A stretch of DNA of 64,000 bases, taken from contig NC_015740.1 in NCBI RefSeq assembly GCF_000219605.1, positions 2,666,001 through 2,730,000 of the forward strand, given 5' to 3'. How positions within the stretch are numbered: the first letter of the stretch is position 1; each line of letters opens with the position of its first letter. Position numbers and translations under genes: made by a program. This document shows positions 63,305-64,000 of the stretch, one piece after another. Under the pieces are notes generated by a model. That model did no database searches. It saw only the letters and a program-made list of their open reading frames with translations, and was not told the origin of the DNA. The stretch is from Stutzerimonas stutzeri (GTDB lineage: Bacteria; Pseudomonadota; Gammaproteobacteria; Pseudomonadales; Pseudomonadaceae).

Positions 63305-63831
63305 TCGTCCACCAACTCCTGATAGAGCGCTGCGAGCTGCTCGCGCCAGACACGATCATCGATCACGCCGACGAACTTGTGACGGATGACGCCCTGCTTG
63401 TCGACCAGGAAGGTCTCGGGCGCGCCATATACGCCCAGGTCCAGGCCCAGGCTGCCGCGCTCGTCACGAATGTTCAGCTGGTAGGGATCGTGAAATTCCT
63501 TCAGCCATTTCCGCGCCGCTGCGTTGTCATCCTTGTAGTTGACGCCATGGATGACCACGCCCTGCGCGGCCAGGCGATTGAGTACCGGGTGTTCGACCTT
63601 GCAGGCGACACACCAGGTTGCCCACACGTTGACCAGTGCGGGTTTGCCCTTGAGATCTGCGTCGGTGATCAGGCGCTGCTCATCTTCCACCGAGGGCAGC
63701 GAGAACGCGGGCAGCGGCTTGCCGATCAGCGCCGAAGGCAGCTCGGACGGATCGAGAAAAAGCCCCCGGTAGAGGAACACTGCCACCACCAGAAAGATCG
63801 CCAGTGGCAGCAACATCAGCAGTCTTTTCAC
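63301..63831 (-). CDS. ccmG: CcmG/DsbE thiol:disulfide oxidoreductase
   Basis: A 176-residue membrane-anchored thioredoxin-like protein. The anchor is residues 4-21, and the active site is VNVWATWCVACKVEHP. The GVYGAPETFLVDKQG segment is the DsbE-specific loop. It reduces CcmH and apocytochrome c in the periplasm. It uses a GTG start at 63831 with AAGGAG seven bases upstream. Confidence 0.95.
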   Translation of the reverse strand: MKRLLMLLPLAIFLVVAVFLYRGLFLDPSELPSALIGKPLPAFSLPSVEDEQRLITDADLKGKPALVNVWATWCVACKVEHPVLNRLAAQGVVIHGVNYKDDNAAARKWLKEFHDPYQLNIRDERGSLGLDLGVYGAPETFLVDKQGVIRHKFVGVIDDRVWREQLAALYQELVDE

Positions 63832-63832
63832 A

Positions 63833-64000
63833 TCAGGCTCCTTGCGCCGCCATACCCAATGCTTCGCGCACGCGGGTCTTTACCTTGACACGATAACGAC
63901 GATCACTGGCGGCCAGGGCACCGCCCAGGCCCATCATCAGCGCACCCAACCAGATCCAGCGCACGAACGGCTTGATATGCACGCGCACTGCCCAGGCACC
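63833..64000 (-). CDS. ccmF: CcmF haem lyase subunit, partial (C terminus)
   Basis: Only the last 55 codons are in the window. The end reads [20 protein letters not shown], a final membrane helix, then [13 protein letters not shown], the normal CcmF C terminus. Its TGA stop lies just before the ccmG start, so the ccm genes are one operon. Confidence 0.88.
   Translation of the reverse strand, partial: GAWAVRVHIKPFVRWIWLGALMMGLGGALAASDRRYRVKVKTRVREALGMAAQGA

Overview
The window is about three quarters of an integrative and conjugative element (ICE) followed by ordinary chromosome of a Pseudomonadaceae bacterium. The fleQ-fleS-fleR regulators, alaA, htpX, tpm, the ccm operon and the GC-rich codon use all fit Pseudomonas; a member of the stutzeri group (Stutzerimonas) is my best guess, by inference only.

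Layout. (1) 1-2834: a small redox/electrophile module on the minus strand (partial YgiN-type monooxygenase, zinc-free quinone oxidoreductase, XenA-type flavin reductase) with a divergent ArsR-family regulator; probably ICE cargo. (2) 3390-25843: the conjugation module, a nearly complete genomic-island type IV secretion system (PFL_4693 to PFL_4711 families) from pilL through TraD, the pilin and core-complex genes, the VirB4-like ATPase, RadC, TraU-like and TraG-like proteins to the MobH relaxase, with a PIN/Phd-type toxin-antitoxin pair just before the relaxase. (3) 26023-46158: a large copper and silver resistance region: cusCBA, a DUF2790 protein, the copA-orf-copB multicopper oxidase cluster, a cupredoxin, copRS, a Cys-rich four-helix copper storage protein, a copper P-type ATPase, a copper chaperone, a DUF411 protein and dsbD. 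(4) 46313-47958: a P4-type integrase next to the 3' end of tRNA-Gly(GCC), whose last 18 bases are the expected ICE attachment core. (5) 47941-64000: host chromosome with tRNA-Gly, tRNA-Glu, housekeeping genes, the flagellar master regulators and the cytochrome c maturation operon, cut by the window end in ccmF. The other ICE end is not in the window.

How it works together. Copper in the periplasm would be sensed by CopS/CopR. Five good copies and one weaker copy of an inverted repeat of form TTACA-N4-TGTAA lie in front of most copper transcription units and are the likely CopR operators; a degenerate seventh lies upstream of cusC. A separate CueR-type MerR promoter precedes the chaperone gene, although no cueR is in the window. 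CusCBA, the P-type ATPase, CopA/CopB and several Met/His- or Cys-rich proteins then export, oxidise or bind the metal.

The main surprises are two lesions in the transfer machinery. The TraD coupling ATPase has an in-frame internal deletion that removes its Walker A segment, and the relaxase gene has a one-base frameshift near its 3' end. If real, they suggest an ICE that still protects the host from copper but may not transfer by itself. Family names, including TIGR and PFL names, are from memory of the families; no database search was run.
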